A DNA stretch of 64,000 bases from contig OX419341.1 of assembly GCA_948470475.1 (NCBI GenBank), forward strand, positions 6,597,853 through 6,661,852, read 5' to 3'. The notes below the pieces were generated by a model that saw only the letters and a program-made list of their open reading frames with translations, was not told the origin of the DNA and made no database searches. Shown in pieces: positions 1-9,806 of the stretch (positions within the stretch are counted from its first letter, which is position 1; every line of letters starts with the position of its first letter). The stretch is from Galaxea fascicularis. Taxonomy: Eukaryota > Cnidaria > Anthozoa > Scleractinia > Euphylliidae. A program made the position numbers and the translations under genes.

Positions 1-140
1 CACAACTGTTCGATTTTCCCGGCAAAAGAACGCGCATTCAGCTACGTATGCTAAGTAAACCGTATTCTGTTAATCCCGTTCGTTCAGAAAATTCCCTCTT
101 CGGAATTACATCGGAATAATCCGGGTGTCATTAAAACGCT

Positions 141-360
141 GGGCCAGGGCCGGGGCCGGGGCCGGGGCCGAGGCTGGGGTCTGGGTTAGTGTTAGTGTTA
201 GGGCTAGGGTTACCGCATTTCACCTGATGAAGGCAGTATTGCCGAAACGTCGGAATTTTTTCGGTTTCTGACTATACAGCATTTAAATACCCCTTTTAAG
301 ATACCTAATAATGAGACGCTGACCCTAACCCTAACCCCCGAACACGGTCCAGGCCGCGGC
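141..360. repeat. GGGGCC and telomere-like repeats in inverted arrangement
   Basis: At 141-178 a G-rich run contains several GGGGCC units. It is followed at 183-213 by degenerate TTAGGG-type units (GGGTTAGTGTTAGTGTTAGG, then GCTAGGGTTA). At 321-360 the opposite strand orientation appears: CCCTAACCCTAACCCCC, then a CCGCGGCCCCG stretch. The two blocks therefore form an imperfect inverted pair around about 100 bp that holds a hammerhead-like motif. TTAGGG is the known cnidarian telomere repeat, so this is an interstitial telomere-like site, possibly left by a telomere-associated retroelement. Confidence 0.65.
210..266 (+). ncRNA. Hammerhead-ribozyme-like motif, degenerate
   Basis: The core boxes CTGATGA (224-230) and GAAACGTC (244-251) are separated by 13 nt that can form a GGCA/TGCC stem with a GTAT loop, as stem II of a hammerhead does. 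GAAAC followed directly by GTC matches the minimal type I hammerheads known from Penelope-like retroelements, in which stem III is only ACGU and forms on dimerisation. Against it: one extra A lies between the first box and stem II, and stem I is weak here (one closing pair, then ACCG/CGGT across internal loops). It is probably a decayed copy of a retroelement ribozyme. Confidence 0.45.
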
Positions 361-778
361 CCCGCCTTTTACTTACACCCGAATAATCTTACGGCATCTG
401 TGAATAAACTGAATGTTTTGGGGCAATTAAAGAGCGGTTAGCAAATAATTTATTTCAGATCGTTCAAGCAGTGTGGTCCTCAATCTTATTTGTTTGTTTA
501 TCTTTTTTTTAGGTTGAACAATAGCTGATTTATTCTTCCTCCGCAAGTGTTATACGCTAAGCGGCAACAACCAGGATAATCGGTGTATTTAAATATTGTT
601 TTGATAGAAAGGGGGAATTCAGAGTTAAAACTACCAGAGTAAAGGCGTTATGTTTCAATATATTCACATTCAAATGTTATTTCAAAAATGAAATTAAGTA
701 AACTATATTTTTCTTTGTGTTAAAAGACGACATCATGCAAGTAGATAGAAAAAGTTCACAGAAAGAGTTCAAAGTTAA

Positions 779-1140
779 GACGGTTTTAAGTGGCATTGTC
801 GCGCTAAAGTACCATCACTTTAAAAAGCTTAAAACTGCCAATGCATTAGTGGAAACCTTAAAATGATGGTCTAGTTTTCCTTCCCATGATTGTAGTATTG
901 CATTGACACAATAAACTCCAGTATGCGATCAAAGATGACAAGGATGGAAATAGGTTGAAATTTGAAGAAAACTTGCCGGTTTTTTCAAGATTTCAGCCTA
1001 TGCATTGAAAAATCACCAAAAAAAAATTGTTATAGATGGCTCTTCCTACTAAAATTTCATTGGAATTCATCTTGTTGATTCTGTAGAAGCACTTTTTTTT
1101 TTGCACGATAACAGGCAAAAGGCAATAATTTTGGCAGCAG
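779..1140 (+). repeat. Dispersed unclassified repeat, copy 1
   Basis: This segment shares ordered blocks with 5905-6298: a TTGTCGCGCTA-like start, a run ending in ATGGTCTAGTTTT, and GATGGAAATAGGTTGAAA followed by a CTTTTTCAAG-type stretch. The shared order over several hundred bases shows a dispersed element rather than chance. No open frame or terminal inverted repeat was found. Confidence 0.55.
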
Positions 1141-1807
1141 AAATCCCGATGACAGTGCTCCTTTAAACTGAGCAGGGATACCTGGAGCTGTTACCGCATA
1201 ATCATTCACAAGTGACCAATTAAAGGGGAGGTTGCAGAGAGGGAGGGGGGAGGGGGCGAAATGTGATCGTCCTACTTTACTTACGGGTTCAAATGTGTGA
1301 TTTGATAAAGCTATAATTGAACTGCTGTTGGCGGTTTTCTCAGTCGTACCTTGAATGCTAAATGAATTTGGGCCTTGCTGGCAAGCCGTGATGCTAGTAG
1401 GCTAAGCGTTTTTTGAAAAATTTCCAATACCCCTACTTTTATGAAACACTTGCCCAACCCCCTTCCCTGCCCCCTCTCCCCCCTCTCTACTCCCAACCCT
1501 ATCACCCCAGGAAAAACAGGGGCCGTATTTACAGATCTTGGGTTTTCGTCTTTGAGCTGGCTCTGCATTTCACTTAAGTTGTTCAGCTCCCGCCGGGTCT
1601 TGGGACGCTTTCTGTTTGGTTGTCTGTCTCCAGAAGTATCATATCAAAACAAATTGTGTTTTCAGTTCAGTAAAGGACCATTTTTAATGTTGTCAAGCGA
1701 TATCTTGAAAAGCCAGAAATAGCTTTCGGCACAAAACGATACTGGCATTGTAAGTATAGGAAATCATGATTCCGAGTGCAATTTGTGGTCTTTGAAAAAA
1801 TTTACAA

Positions 1808-1843
<36 letters not shown>

Positions 1844-1934
1844 GTGATTACTTATTAATAATACACTTGAAAAAATAGACCACTTATAAAGCCTCAGCCC
1901 ATACATTGACTACTGAGGTACGCAGAAGGCAATT

Positions 1935-2195
1935 GCCCTCGATCTTCCGAAACTTGGAGAAGCCTCGAAAATATCCGGAGATCACCGGAAGTGTTCGGGT
2001 AATCTTCGGAAATCTTCGGGAATTTTCGGATGATCGTCGGAAATCGTCGGAAGCATTCGGGTGATCTTCGGAAGTGTTCAGCGATCTTCGGAAATCTTCG
2101 GAAGGTTTCGCACGATATTCGGCGGTCTTCGAGATACATCGGTTGGTCTTCGGAAGTCTTCGAGTCTTCGTTTTAACTTCGGAAATCTTCGTTGT
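1935..2195. repeat. TTCGG-rich degenerate minisatellite
   Basis: About 25 variants of a roughly 10-bp unit, ATCTTCGGAA/ATCGTCGGAA, follow one another with small spacers that differ in phase. Because the unit contains few stops, it creates open frames on both strands (1884-2345) with repetitive serine, arginine and phenylalanine peptides. I regard these as by-products, not genes. Confidence 0.75.
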
Positions 2196-3903
2196 AATTT
2201 GTACTCGTGTTACACTTTTTTGCACTGGTGTTACATTTTTTGCACTTTGTTACACTTGAACTGCACTACTCTCAGCCAATCACAATCGAATAATTTTTTC
2301 AAGCGTATTATTAAAGCGGTAACAGTAGTGGAAGAGTTTATTTAGCACTAGGTTGTTATTTGTGCTAAAATATTCGCCTTGGAGGGGAGACACCGCACAG
2401 GTTAGTCATCGCTTGAGTGAAATGATTTACCAATCTTAGATATTTTACAAATGTCAATCTGCATATTTGAACAGGCATTTTACTGATCGACTCCTTCTTT
2501 TAAGAGGCTAAAGGAGCTGTAAAGTATATTTGCACTAATTTTGCCTGCGACTTCGAATTGGTATGAAAATTTGTTGCACCGGTGTTTCGTAGGATAATTG
2601 ACCGGAATAAATATGCATTTTAAAGTAGACTAGGAAAGAAATCTGGAATCCAAAAACCTTTAATGGCCGTCTTCAGTCAGGCTGATTAGTTTTAGGAGTC
2701 GAGCCAATATGGGATGTTTGGAAACATCCACGGACCGTCCTGATGTCAAGTGTGAATCGGTTTTGATATCAGAATTCGTGACGTGAATTGTGATCCCACA
2801 AGTATCACACGCATTCGATCTTCCCTAAGTGGGAGAGAGTTTGAATCAGAACTTGAAACATGGAATAAATAACGTTCGTTTCGTCATCTTTCGAGATATG
2901 AGGTTTAAATTAAAGAAAATTACATGCCAGAAACACCTTTCATTATAATGAATGTAAGTGTTAGTTTCAAGGCCATTTTGAGTAGCGTACGCAAACCTGC
3001 ATGCTTTGGAAAGCAGCCAGCGAATTTTGATTGCATCAGTTTTCATGTAGGATAGATGGTCTAGTTTTTTGTAAAGTTTCACGGTTCATTGGATTATTTC
3101 TCACCGTGCGCGGGGCTTAGTCCTTGGACCTAAATTTTCGCGCTTTTCATCGTCCCGTGACCGCACCTAGGCCGCAATTTCAATTTCTTGCAATTTTCCC
3201 CTAAAATAAAATACCTCGAAACTTAAAAATACGATTTCCGAAAATAATTTATCCACGGGTATCTTCAGACGAAATATCAGAAATTTGACCAAGTGGTCGG
3301 TGAAATGCGGTTCTCGATCCTTAAAGGCAGCCGCTCTTAATTTCCTGTCAAAAGATGCCGGAAGGTAAATGGGGATTTCTTTTAATCTTAATTAAAACAT
3401 ATCTGACATTATTAACCGGAGATCAGACCGCTCTAGATTAATTTCGTTTTGTTCGTCACTAAAACCGTTTTTTTGTTTTTGTTTCAGGATACAGAGGAAA
3501 TTTTTTCCCTTACAGTTTATCGCTGAAATAAATTAAACGATCCTTTGTACCACGAAAGAGATTATCGTACATGTTGGGAGCGTTCTGTGTCAAATTAATC
3601 CAACAATAAAACATTTCCGAGACCTTTTACCAAGATAAAAAGTACTTATACCATCTAAATTTTTGATCAGCCGAGTTTTTCAGAAATTTCCTCTTTCTGT
3701 AGGTGTAACTAAAGATTCGCTTATGGAAGTGTTGGGGGATTACGCTCTTTCTGTTCTGTCAATGCTTTATTGAAAAATTTATCAATAAAACGACTGAGGG
3801 TAAAAAGAAATTGTAAACTGACGACATCAACAGGGACATAAAATCGTCGAGGAGTAGATACGAATCTAAGTCTTCTTTTCGTATCCGTTACTTTCGCATC
3901 GAC

Positions 3904-5550
3904 ATGGAAATAGGTGAATCTCTCAACTCGTCTACGAACTCCAGTTCGGAGCTCTATATTTGCGCTCATTCACCAAATTTAAGGTGGGATGAGAAAAGCG
4001 TTATCTCTTCCTGGATTTTAGTCGCCGTTGTATTTATTGTGTCTCCTCTTGCTACGATTTTAAACGTATTAGTGGTCATAGCTGTAAAACAAAAGGAGAA
4101 ATTACAAACCCGTTCTAACGCTCTGTTGTCAAGCATGGCCGTGGCGGATCTTTTAATGGGAGCTGTGTCGATGCCGTTATTCGCAACCGTCCAAATTCTT
4201 CGAATCAAACAGGCTTCCTTTGAGGTTATTTGTAAGCTCGATTTAGTTTATATACACTTAACATCGATCTTTACCTTTTCGTCTATATACCACGTAACTT
4301 TCATCGCCTGGGAAAGATACGTCGCAGTGCGAAAGTGGATAGACTACAAGGTTATCGTCTCAGAACACCGTATAAGGAACCTTAGGATAACAGCTTGGCT
4401 CTTCGCGATGATTCCTTTTGTTATAATGATGGCGATCGGAGTGGATAACGACACCGCGGATAAATGCTACATTGCAACAGCCGTTTGGATGACACTTTGT
4501 CTAATAACTATCGTACTTTTCTATTTTATAGTTTACCTCGGACTAAGGAGTCACAGAAACAAAATCGACCAAGGCATTGGCATAACGAGAGCAAAACTCG
4601 AGTCCAAAGTTGCTAAGACAACTAGCTTGGTTACTGCTGCCCTGTTTTTGTCATTTGTCCCTGGTGTTATTCTTGGAGTCGTTATCAAGCTTTTCCCAAA
4701 CCTTCGTAAGAAATCACTTTTTAGGGTGACGGCCTTACTCATGATGTTAAACTCACTCTTGAATCCTTTGATTTACTTTTACACAAACCGTCGATTTAGG
4801 AGTGCCATATTAGAGCTTTTAAAAATAAGAAAACCTCGAGAACCGCAACCTTTATCGCGACCTCTAAGAAGGAAAAAAGTTTTCGCTTCTTCGAAATTTG
4901 TCGATCGACCGGCTGAGGAGCTCAAGAAACGTGATCGCTTGACAAGATCAGCATCTTTCGACACAGTCTTCGGCTTAGATTTTCTTCGTCCATTACCTTG
5001 TGAGTTCAATTTGAAAAAGTCTATTCAAGTTCCACCTCGCTCAAAACGCAGAAGCTCATATGTTATTTCAGGGCGGAATCAACCATCGTCCTACCGGATT
5101 ACAGCTGCAAGGGGTGAACATTGGATGAGCAAAAATGACTACAAATACCGCGGCACTGACGTGGAGGAGCTCGAAATCCAGAATAAACATTCTTATTTCG
5201 CGAGACCAGCATTCACAGACCAAGCCATTAATTTAGATCGTGGTCATCGAGGATCTCGTGGGATAACGAGGATGAGTTCCTTGTCGGGGAGAAGATCCAT
5301 GCCATCTCATGAAAACATTGGTAGTTCTTGGCACAGTTCAAGTAAGCGGAAAGAACGCCTGCCTGTACGGGAAAGAGCAACAATTTATTCTGAAAGCAGT
5401 ACACGTGGAACGAGGTCAATAGACCACAAAATCGTAGGGGTGAAAACCAAAAATAAACGTTGTTGCTTGACAGCGTCTTACTATCCAGCTGTGGTTCAAG
5501 GGCGTGGTCATGGAAGACCTCGTGAAATAACAAGGACGAAAACCTTGTGA
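3904..5550 (+). CDS. Class A (rhodopsin-like) G-protein-coupled receptor, orphan
   Basis: The single-exon frame encodes 548 residues, starting at the first ATG (GACATGG context). Seven hydrophobic segments are visible at about 35-61, 72-98, 107-135, 161-180, 190-213, 238-262 and 273-293. Class A hallmarks: N54 in TM1, ADLL with D82 in TM2, C110 and C188 for the TM3-ECL2 disulfide, ERY at 137-139 in place of DRY, and NPLIY at 287-291. TM6 lacks the tryptophan of CWxP. N8 and N12 are possible glycosylation sites. The cytoplasmic tail is about 255 residues, very basic and serine-rich, much longer than usual, and ends in a decayed tandem duplication. The intronless structure is typical of lineage-expanded cnidarian receptors. 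The ligand cannot be read from the sequence. Confidence 0.92.
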   Translation: MEIGESLNSSTNSSSELYICAHSPNLRWDEKSVISSWILVAVVFIVSPLATILNVLVVIAVKQKEKLQTRSNALLSSMAVADLLMGAVSMPLFATVQILRIKQASFEVICKLDLVYIHLTSIFTFSSIYHVTFIAWERYVAVRKWIDYKVIVSEHRIRNLRITAWLFAMIPFVIMMAIGVDNDTADKCYIATAVWMTLCLITIVLFYFIVYLGLRSHRNKIDQGIGITRAKLESKVAKTTSLVTAALFLSFVPGVILGVVIKLFPNLRKKSLFRVTALLMMLNSLLNPLIYFYTNRRFRSAILELLKIRKPREPQPLSRPLRRKKVFASSKFVDRPAEELKKRDRLTRSASFDTVFGLDFLRPLPCEFNLKKSIQVPPRSKRRSSYVISGRNQPSSYRITAARGEHWMSKNDYKYRGTDVEELEIQNKHSYFARPAFTDQAINLDRGHRGSRGITRMSSLSGRRSMPSHENIGSSWHSSSKRKERLPVRERATIYSESSTRGTRSIDHKIVGVKTKNKRCCLTASYYPAVVQGRGHGRPREITRTKTL

Positions 5551-5733
5551 GTGAAAATATAAATGCCATCTTATGCAAACATTGCAGGCAGTTCTTGGTA
5601 CAAGACGCTTGCCCATCGTGAAAAGAGGTGCAACAATCTATTCCGAAAGCAGTCGACGTGGAACGAAGTCAAAAGACCACAAAGTCTCAGAGATGAAAAA
5701 AGAAAATAAACGCACTGGTTTGGCAAGATCAGG
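5236..5733 (+). repeat. Tandem duplication of the GPCR tail-coding sequence, second copy decayed
   Basis: Copy 1 (5236-5478) lies inside the reading frame; copy 2 (5503-5733) follows at once. Matching pieces include CGTGGTCAT, ATGCCATCT..GAAAACATTG versus ATGCCATCT..GCAAACATTG, ATTCTGAAAGCAG versus ATTCCGAAAGCAG, and a GTGGAACGA tract. In copy 2 the codons equivalent to TCG and TCC of copy 1 are TGA and TAA, and a small insertion then shifts the frame. The stop at 5548-5550 is thus the first of these in-copy stops. A 92-residue open frame from 5573 is the shifted remnant, not a separate gene. Confidence 0.8.
5705..5710 (+). terminator. Possible polyadenylation signal of the GPCR gene
   Basis: AATAAA occurs 155 bp after the stop codon, inside the decayed tail duplicate. 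It is the first canonical hexamer downstream. No transcript evidence is available, and an AATAAA is expected often in AT-rich DNA. Confidence 0.3.
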
Positions 5734-5904
5734 GCCCTGTTTCTCGAAAGTCCCGAAAACTTTTCGGACCCAAAAAGCCATTGCTACAACTGCGATCTGC
5801 TTATTCTTAGAAGGTGGTCTGTTTTTTCCAACTATGATTTCACAATATTAGGCAGCACTAATTTGGCACCCGAAATAAGTCCGAAAAGTTTCAAGGAGTT
5901 TCGA

Positions 5905-6298
5905 GAGTTAAAGGGGCTGTTGTCGCGCTATTTTAGCATCTTTTCAAAGCTCAAAATATATCTTGCCGTAGATTGAGATCCAAAAATAATGGTCTAGTTT
6001 TGTTATTTAAGTCTATTATGACACTAAAACTGTTTCCTGTCCTCTGTTGCCACCAATGCTGCAAGGATGGAAATAGGTTGAAACTTGAAAAGGTTGGGCC
6101 AACTTTTTCAAGTTTTGATGCTATGTCGACAAAAAACATCAAACACCTTATTATGGATTGCTCTCTTTGATAAAATTAATTTGATATCCACCTCATAGTT
6201 TATCAGGAACATTGCTTGTGTAAATAAAAGCTCCAAGTAACGGTTTTTGGAAAGAACTGACCCAAAATAACAAAATCGTCGTGACGTAGTCCCTTTAA
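5905..6298 (+). repeat. Dispersed unclassified repeat, copy 2
   Basis: It begins with AAAGGGGCTGTTGTCGCGCT and ends with GTGACGTAGTCCCTTTAA, so short AAAGGG/CCCTTT ends are opposed. Internal blocks (AATGGTCTAGTTTTG, GATGGAAATAGGTTGAAA) match 779-1140 in the same order. A related start (AAAGGGGCCATGTCGTGGTG) occurs at 39890 in a DOCK intron. No coding potential was seen. Confidence 0.55.
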
Positions 6299-6621
6299 AC
6301 GCACGCCAGCATCCAACAATCCCGGCAGCCGTGGTTTTACGTAGTAATTGAGGACTACGTCAGGTTGAAGACCATAATAATGACCTCCGATGCTGTCCAT
6401 TGAAAGCAAAGCGACTCCAGCAATCTAGTGGGAAATTCAGAGGTGATCAACTTTACGCAGATGACGTTCACTGAGATTACACCATTTCACGGCCAAATCG
6501 CGGGATAATGTTAGTAATGACATTAAAATTAGGGCCGAAAAAGGCGCCTCAGAAGAAGACGAAGAAGTTCAGTTCTCTCTAAAATCACGCCCAGTTGAAG
6601 GCGTTTGTTCTTCTAGCCTGT

Positions 6622-6790
6622 ATGGAGTGTTTTCACTCACGTGACTATCAGCCATATTGGTTTACTGAAACAAAAGCTTTTTACATAAAAATTGAATGCA
6701 ATTCCCAGAGGTTTAGTTTGGGACACCAACATGGCCACCGATTCTTTGTTTTGGGACACCAACATGGACGCCGTGACGTCATGTGAAAAT
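6622..6790 (-). repeat. Dispersed repeat with GACACCAACATGG units (copy 1)
   Basis: Two units of a GGGACACCAACATGGnCGCCG type lie about 40 bp apart between a CACGTGACTATCAGCCATAT end and a GTGACGTCATGTGAAAA end. The reverse complement of the same arrangement is at 33568-33703 in a DOCK intron. Class unknown. Confidence 0.55.
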
Positions 6791-7639
6791 TGCGTTCGTT
6801 TCGGCCGATCGCCCAGGAAAGCCCATAAATCATCCCAGTGCTGTTAAGGCTGGTTTTCACTAGCGCATAAGCACAAGCATAAACATAAGCACAAGCGCTC
6901 GCATAAAATCATAAGAAGAACGAGTCCACTTATTTGTCTCATGCTGTTTCCACGAGTAAATGAAATAAATAAATAGTTTATTCAAACCTATTGAAGTCTT
7001 AGCAACTGAATTACAGGTTCAGTGCGCTAGACTTCAATACACTACACATAGCAATAATAATTTATCTGGGCTTAAACTTGATTGTTACAAATTTCCTAAA
7101 TCTATCAGTCCTGGCGGGGAGAAGACGATGCTGACTACCAGATCTAAGCGAGTAATGAGCAAATATATCTATTAATCTGCTGCTTATTAGGGGTACAAGG
7201 GATGATCTGGTACAATGTTCGCGATGAAGCGAGTGCACAATAAGTTGCTTCTCACGGCAAGAGTAGAAAGGCCTGCGCTAGCACTGAAGTGCTACTTCAT
7301 AACGAACACCAGGCCAGATTATAGACAACACCCTATGCTGGACATTTTCCAGGGCTGCAGACAGGTACTGTGGAAGCCCTGCATACACCACAGCGGCATA
7401 TTCAGTGACAGATCTTATCAGACTACAATAGATGGTAATTATATCTGAAGGTGGGGCACCACATTTTTTAAGCTGTCTAAGGGCATATAATCTCTTGCTG
7501 GCCCTCTTCACTACATAGTCACAGTGCGCAACCCAGGTAAGATCTTCAAACACGAAAACACCGAGCAATTTAAAAGATGATACTTGCTCGATCTGAGATC
7601 CACCCACCACGATGGGACGCGGCACACAACTATTGTATA

Positions 7640-8132
7640 CAGGCATCAAGAGTTTCAGTTTCCTTTGTGCAACGTAGTGCATTATGGGACATGACCACCA
7701 AGTCTTGAATGGCAGTCATATCCTTGTCTCCTTTTGGTGAATATTTGTATTGTTTGGCAGTTAGTTCCAATATTCGCGTAAAAGGGAGACAAAATGAAAA
7801 GGGAAAATAATCTGATATGACTGCCATTCGAGAGCTGGTGCTCACTTTCTGTTCCACAATGTGCTGCGTCCCACAAAGGAAATTAGGGACCTTTAGATTT
7901 GAGTACGAGTACGAGATCAAGTACGAGTACGAATTTTTAATTTCAAACCCGTCACCTCCTCTGAACCCTCACTCTTCCTTGTTACTTACCAGGAGATCCT
8001 GAGATTGTAGAAACAAGATTTGTGTCGCTAGTGATCATCTAAAGCACGCGAACAGGATTTGAAAAGTCGTACTCTTATTCGATCTCGTACTCAAATCCCA
8101 GTAAAGGTCCCTATTGAAACTCTTGATGCCTG
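7640..8132. mobile_element. Inverted-repeat element inserted in the LINE fragment
   Basis: The ends CAGGCATCAAGAGTTTCA (7640) and TGAAACTCTTGATGCCTG (8132) are inverted repeats; the LINE reading frame stops on one side and resumes on the other. Further inward GAATGGCAGTCATATC pairs with GATATGACTGCCATTC. TA or ATA at both borders suggests a Tc1/mariner-type target site. Its right arm is itself split by the element at 7885-8112. Confidence 0.75.
7885..8112. mobile_element. Innermost hairpin element with ATT target duplication
   Basis: The ends AGGGACCTTTA and TAAAGGTCCCT... form inverted repeats (left 7885, right to 8112), with TTTGAGTACGAG opposed to CTCGTACTCAAAT further in. ATT flanks both sides (7882-7884, 8113-8115). 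Removing it restores the inverted-repeat arm of the enclosing element (CACAAAGGAAA joined to TTGAAACTC), which confirms the insertion. Confidence 0.75.
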
Positions 8133-9609
8133 TATTGAAGAAAGCCAAGAGTCATGGTCTTGCATTTGCGCGGGTTGACCTTCATGTCGTTATTTACAGC
8201 GAAAGAATGGATGTCATCTACGATATGATTTAACTGAGATGGAGAGTTCCGCGGAACAATCTCCATCACAGTCAAATCTTCAACGTATTTCGCACGTGGG
8301 CACCAGGATGTTACGAGGTCATTTACCATGACCGCGAGGATGACCGGGCCTCTCGATAACGGGCCTCTCGGTAACGGGCTCGACATAAGCATAAGTACAA
8401 GGAAAGCGAAACTGTTCGCTTTTCTTGTGCTTATTCTTACGTCGAGCGCGTTACTGGTGAAATAAGACGGTTCATTCTTCTTATGTTTCTGCTTATGCTT
8501 ATGCCGCTGCTGTTTTCATTTGCACTTTTGCTTATGCGCTTGTGAAAACCAGCCTTAACGATAACCTGACCCAAATATATGAACGTGCACTTGTGCCAAG
8601 CGAAGATTACCTCAGCTCTCTCGAGAAGAGAAAACTGAGCTTGAATTGAGAGCTTTGGAAACAAATACATGTAATGTCCAAGGACGGATATCCGCGCGTT
8701 TTTATAGCTTTGTGGGATGTTACTGACGACTTTCATCGAAGTTTGTTCGCTCGTTAGGTGTTAAAAAATAGTCTCGTATTGCTGGAATTGTCTTAATTCC
8801 ATACAAGTTCAATTCACCACTTTCACATTTCTCATAATTGTGCATAAACATTGTTTTCAATTCCTCGATCTGTGGAAGTGAATACAAACTACCCAAAGTG
8901 CATTGCGTACTCCGACATATTTTTTACTGGGGACATCGCTTGTTATCTGCAAACCATCAAATGTTATTGACTAATGCAAGTGATCAAATACTGAGAATAC
9001 TGTTCGTAATAGTTTGGAAACGTGTGTTTAATAGCGATAAAAACATTATTTACAATGATAATAAGTTAACGCCTTCTTCAACCTATCAATAAATACTTTT
9101 CAACTTCACAAAAAACGCAGTCAGTGGGTTTACGTCTTCCTATTAGGTCTTCAAGTAACAACGCAGACGACTGCGTGACTACGGTAACGTTTGCCTATGT
9201 CATGCAAACTTCTGTATTTACTGACCAAAATGATTACTCCTTTCTATTTAAACTAAATTAATAGTTAATTCAATTAAATACGTGTATGTTAAACAATATA
9301 TTTCTCTAAAATAATAAAGATAGAATTTCCGAAGTTGTTATTCACAAGAACTTAAGAATAATTGTACTAATAATTATTGTTGATGTCAACAATTTCACAA
9401 AGCGTGGAAACCAGAGGTATTCTTTTACACGCTTTCGCGAAGAGGTGCAACGCGAGGACAAAAAAAACTGGTATTAATAACCAAAAAGTATTAAGGGAAA
9501 AAGTAAAAAAAAAAAAAAAAAAAGAAAAAAAATTAAACAAACAAACGAACAATTTAAATTCTAAATCAAGGCCTCGCTCAGCCCTTAGCGAACGCGTAAC
9601 AAAAACCTC

Positions 9610-9806
9610 TGGCGCAGACTGCAAGCAACTGGAACGGATTGGAACGAACGCGATATGCGAGCAACGAAGCCGCAAGCCGGTAGTTTCGTGGGCGCCAGTG
9701 ACACTCGTAACAGGCGCCCACGAAACTACCGGCTCGCGGATTCCCCGCTCGTATATCACGTTCGTTCCACAGATTTTAGAGCCAAAGAGAGACTGCTCAC
9801 AGTCCA
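9610..9806. mobile_element. Hairpin MITE, GAACGAACGCGATAT family, copy 1
   Basis: Long imperfect arms: GGAACGAACGCGATATGCGA with GCCGGTAGTTTCGTGGGCGC on the left, and the reverse complement on the right, around a loop at about 9698-9715. Outer ends pair GCAGACTG with GACTGCTCACAGTC. Open frames on both strands (9367-9862) are side products of the palindrome. Other copies: 32024-32190 and 50630-50788. Confidence 0.8.

Larger units (their letters stand above)
1..3903. other. Gene-free left flank of the GPCR gene
   Basis: I find no supportable coding gene in this stretch. Open frames here are short, and those at 1884-2345 are produced by a minisatellite. Recognisable content is a G-rich/telomere-like block with a hammerhead-like motif (141-360), an unclassified dispersed repeat (about 779-1140) and the TTCGG minisatellite (1935-2195). 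From 2200 to 3900 I see only unique-looking AT-rich DNA that should contain the promoter and 5' leader of the GPCR; no convincing TATA box or other promoter element could be singled out. Confidence 0.6.
6960..8360 (-). pseudogene. 5'-truncated non-LTR retrotransposon (reverse transcriptase fragment), interrupted
   Basis: On the minus strand 8360-8140 encodes the reverse transcriptase palm region: VNDLVTSW, then KYVEDL where active enzymes have the YVDD or FVDD catalytic motif, then NPRKCKTM. The frame resumes at about 7640-7278 with the LLGV-DLTW and HCDYVVKRASKRLYALRQLK thumb-like region. The 3' end near 6960 carries short TTTATTTATTT-type repeats, as CR1-like LINEs do. The D-to-E change in the catalytic motif, the truncation and the internal insertion (7640-8132) mean this copy is dead. 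It sits inside the element at 6848-8554. Confidence 0.8.
6848..8554. mobile_element. Outer inverted-repeat element flanked by TTAA, split by a LINE fragment
   Basis: The ends GGCTGGTTTTCAC (from 6848) and GTGAAAACCAGCC (to 8554) are perfect inverted repeats, and each is flanked by TTAA (6844-6847, 8555-8558), the target duplication typical of piggyBac-type elements. Inside both arms are many AAGCATAAG/CTTATGCTT units, so the arms pair far inward. The middle (about 6960-8360) is a foreign LINE fragment. Without it the element would be about 300 bp, a MITE. Confidence 0.75.

Noticed and set aside
1935..2195. CRISPR-like or operator array
   Set aside because: Units are about 10 bp, degenerate and without regular spacers; the context is eukaryotic. 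It is a minisatellite.
5573..5851. Separate small gene downstream of the GPCR
   Set aside because: Its first 55 codons are the frameshifted second copy of the receptor tail; the rest has no support.
7278..8392. Functional reverse transcriptase gene
   Set aside because: It is truncated at the 5' end, has E in place of the second catalytic-motif residue and is broken by two nested insertions.
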